Below, piece after piece: positions 14,424 to 15,847 of a DNA stretch of 15,847 bases. The stretch covers positions 1-15,847 of the forward strand of contig CAYJPT010000046.1 of the NCBI GenBank assembly GCA_964372165.1, read 5' to 3'. The notes below the pieces were generated by a model that was not told where the DNA came from, made no database searches, and saw only the letters and a list, made by a program, of their open reading frames with translations. Within the stretch, counting starts at the first letter, position 1. Each line of letters starts with the position of its first letter. Origin of the DNA: CAYJAD01 sp964372165 (lineage in GTDB: Bacteria > Desulfobacterota > Desulfovibrionia > Desulfovibrionales > Desulfovibrionaceae). The position numbers and the translations under genes are program-made.

Positions 14424-15197
14424 ATGCAAATTAATACTATCAACTGCAAAGCTGGTGAAATTTTACCTCTTAGCAACACAGTACTTGCAGGTGCACCAAG
14501 TCACACTCTGGCTGAAATACCCATACCCTTGTTAAAAGTGGGAACAAGACTAATGCTTGGTGAGCAAGAAATATTTAAAGTAGTAGGTAGAGTTTTGCTG
14601 CAAGGCAAACAACAGGCACATGCTCAAGCATGCCCCTTACTCAAAGCACTTACTACTGTCAATAAAGATACGCTAGATCTTAATCCTCAAAAGCATGGCT
14701 ATGCCTTGGCGTGGATTACTCTTTCTGATAAAGGTTATATCGGACAGCGCGAAGATACTAGTGGACCATCTATTGGTGAGCTTTTAGCTGCAAATATTCC
14801 TATTTGCCATGAGCAGGGTTTTTTACTGCCGGATGAAATTTATCCATTACGTTCCTTGCTTGTAGAGTTAAGCCTTGGACAAGGGTATGATTTAATTTGC
14901 ACTACCGGCGGTACTGGTTTAGGACCTCGTGATGTAAGTGTTGAGGCAACCCTTGCCTTACTTGACAGGCGCTTACAAGGATTTGAACAGCTAATGATGC
15001 AAACAAGTCTTGGCAAAACTCCCCACGCAAGTATTTCACGCGCTGTTGCTGGAACTATTGGGCAAAGTTTATGCATCAATCTTCCGGGTAGTAAAAAAGC
15101 CGTGCAAGAAAATTTGGAGGCATTGCTCCCTGCATTGCCACATGCTCTTGCAAAATTGCTTGGCGACAAAGCAGATTGTGCGACTATAGTATCATAG
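14424..15197 (+). CDS. mogA: Molybdopterin adenylyltransferase MogA with an N-terminal extension
   Basis: 257 residues. The C-terminal ~165 residues are a MogA/MoaB domain, which adenylates molybdopterin before molybdate insertion. Visible are 'AWITLSDKGYIGQREDTSGPSIGELL' (96-121), 'LLPDEIYPLRSLL' (134-146), 'DLICTTGGTGLGPRD' (156-170), 'DRRLQGFEQLM' (181-191), 'SISRAVAGTIGQSL' (203-216) and 'NLPGSKKAV' (219-227). The first ~90 residues are not part of MogA. 'IPIPLLKVGTRLMLGEQEIFKVVG' (32-55) resembles the end of a MOSC domain, and a cysteine follows at 70, so a truncated MOSC-like module is possible; this is inference. GGAG about 7 bases before the ATG serves as ribosome binding site. No other molybdenum gene is in the window. 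Confidence 0.9.
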   Translation: MQINTINCKAGEILPLSNTVLAGAPSHTLAEIPIPLLKVGTRLMLGEQEIFKVVGRVLLQGKQQAHAQACPLLKALTTVNKDTLDLNPQKHGYALAWITLSDKGYIGQREDTSGPSIGELLAANIPICHEQGFLLPDEIYPLRSLLVELSLGQGYDLICTTGGTGLGPRDVSVEATLALLDRRLQGFEQLMMQTSLGKTPHASISRAVAGTIGQSLCINLPGSKKAVQENLEALLPALPHALAKLLGDKADCATIVS

Positions 15198-15202
15198 GTG
15201 TA

Positions 15203-15237
15203 GCAACACATTGTGACTTATTGTGATTATGTGTTGC
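15203..15237 (+). terminator. 9-bp hairpin after mogA
   Basis: GCAACACAT (15203-15211) pairs perfectly with ATGTGTTGC (15229-15237) over a 17-base loop, 5 bases after the mogA stop. There is no T-run behind it (AGCATTGACT), so it is a possible Rho-assisted or stabilising 3' structure. Confidence 0.48.
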
Positions 15238-15281
15238 AGCATTGACTAGAGCACAAAAAAATTTACCAAGCATTGCAATAC

Positions 15282-15287
15282 TATAAT
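15282..15287 (+). promoter_or_regulatory. Possible -10 element for darP
   Basis: A perfect TATAAT lies 19 bases before the darP start, which would give a very short leader of about 12 bases. The nearest -35-like hexamer, TTTACC (15262-15267), is only 14 bp away, so the call is weak. Confidence 0.3.
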
Positions 15288-15306
15288 ACATTATTGGAAA
15301 TATATT

Positions 15307-15828
15307 ATGGCCAGAAAAAAACAATATCAATTTGAATTAAGCATTGATGACATAGAAGAAAATACAATTGAAAAGCCAAGCCGCTCACAAAAAAAACGTG
15401 ATAGCACAGCTTTGCAAAAAATTGGCGAAGAGCTTGTGGCTTTACCTTTAAGTAAAGTAAAGCGTTTACCTATCAGTCCTGAATTACTAGAAGCTTTTGA
15501 ACTTATGGCGCGCATTAGTAACAAAGAAGGACGACGTAGACAAATGCAATATATTGGTAAGCTTATGCGCGAATGTTCTCTTGACGAATTACGCCCTGCA
15601 TTAGATAGCTTGCGCCAAGGAAGTAATGAAGGTGCAGCACGCTTACAACACGCCGAAAGATTACGTGAAGCATTACTTACAGCTGACTCTCAAGAGGAAG
15701 AACGTATCATAAAACAATGGCCCACCGAAGAACATGACGAAATATACTCCTTGCTTTCACGTGCACGCAAGGAAGATGCTACTCATGCTAAACGTGCTCT
15801 ATTTCGTAAACTACATAGCTTATTATAG
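15307..15828 (+). CDS. darP: Ribosome-associated protein DarP (YjgA, DUF615)
   Basis: 173 residues, close to the usual size of the family (E. coli about 183). DarP binds late 50S subunit precursors and assists their maturation. The family pattern is clear: a basic 'SRSQKKRDSTALQKIGEELVAL' region (25-46), 'LPISPELLEAFELMARI' (54-70) and the diagnostic 'RRRQMQYIGKLMRE' (76-89), then helical charged sequence to 'LFRKLHSLL'. A moderate ribosome binding site (TTGGAA, about 7 bases upstream) precedes the ATG. It is separated from mogA by 109 bp with a hairpin, so it is probably an independent unit. It ends 19 bases before the window edge. Confidence 0.92.
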   Translation: MARKKQYQFELSIDDIEENTIEKPSRSQKKRDSTALQKIGEELVALPLSKVKRLPISPELLEAFELMARISNKEGRRRQMQYIGKLMRECSLDELRPALDSLRQGSNEGAARLQHAERLREALLTADSQEEERIIKQWPTEEHDEIYSLLSRARKEDATHAKRALFRKLHSLL

Positions 15829-15847
15829 GGTAGATTCAAGTAAATGC

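Overview
The window is an AT-rich bacterial chromosome segment carrying mostly housekeeping and cell-envelope genes. The gene set (short-form QueF, TtuA/Ncs6-type tRNA thiolase, bacteriohemerythrin, DarP/YjgA, a ygiW-qseB-qseC module, a MogA with an extra N-terminal module) suggests a low-GC Gram-negative proteobacterium. A Desulfovibrionaceae-like member of Desulfobacterota is my best guess, from protein flavour only; the genus is not resolved. A run of 100 Ns at 8309-8408 shows that this is a draft scaffold.

Layout, left to right. 1-504 is AT-rich and non-coding. 505-2981 (+) holds a small membrane-anchored hypothetical and a two-cassette ABC-F ATPase. 2982-3302 is a leader or intergenic region with hairpins. 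3303-6977 (+) is a compact run: bacteriohemerythrin, aspartate-semialdehyde dehydrogenase (asd), a class IV PLP aminotransferase, and a GT-B glycosyltransferase whose start overlaps the previous stop (ATGA). 7081-7188 is the first copy of a 108-bp repeat, followed by a TtuA/Ncs6-type tRNA 2-thiolation enzyme whose start I place at GTG 7246. On the minus strand is a four-helix membrane protein of unknown function, interrupted by the assembly gap. 9333-10340 (+) is a UDP-glucuronate 4-epimerase-like sugar-nucleotide epimerase, convergent with the minus-strand ygiW-qseB-qseC-like module (13194 down to 10471) across a hairpin-rich 130-bp spacer. queF (minus) follows, then a 513-bp non-coding tract (13911-14423) with repeat copy 3, an AT-only hairpin, a miniature inverted-repeat element and a short repeat core. 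The window ends with mogA and darP (+).

How the parts relate. YgiW, QseB and QseC form a recognisable envelope-stress and signalling unit. A direct-repeat operator matching the PmrA/QseB box (TTTAAG-N5-CTTAAG) lies in front of ygiW, which suggests autoregulation of the operon. Repeat copy 2 and a perfect 14-bp hairpin sit between ygiW and qseB, so the operon is probably attenuated, processed or split there. The asd-aminotransferase-glycosyltransferase run is plausibly one transcript. mogA, queF and the thiolase are independent cofactor or tRNA-modification genes.

I do not see a defence, toxin-antitoxin or CRISPR system. The most unusual content is non-coding: a family of hairpin-bearing intergenic repeats (three full copies plus two short cores sharing GGAAATGCTGATT) and a 143-bp MITE-like element with 15-bp terminal inverted repeats and YTAR-type flanks.
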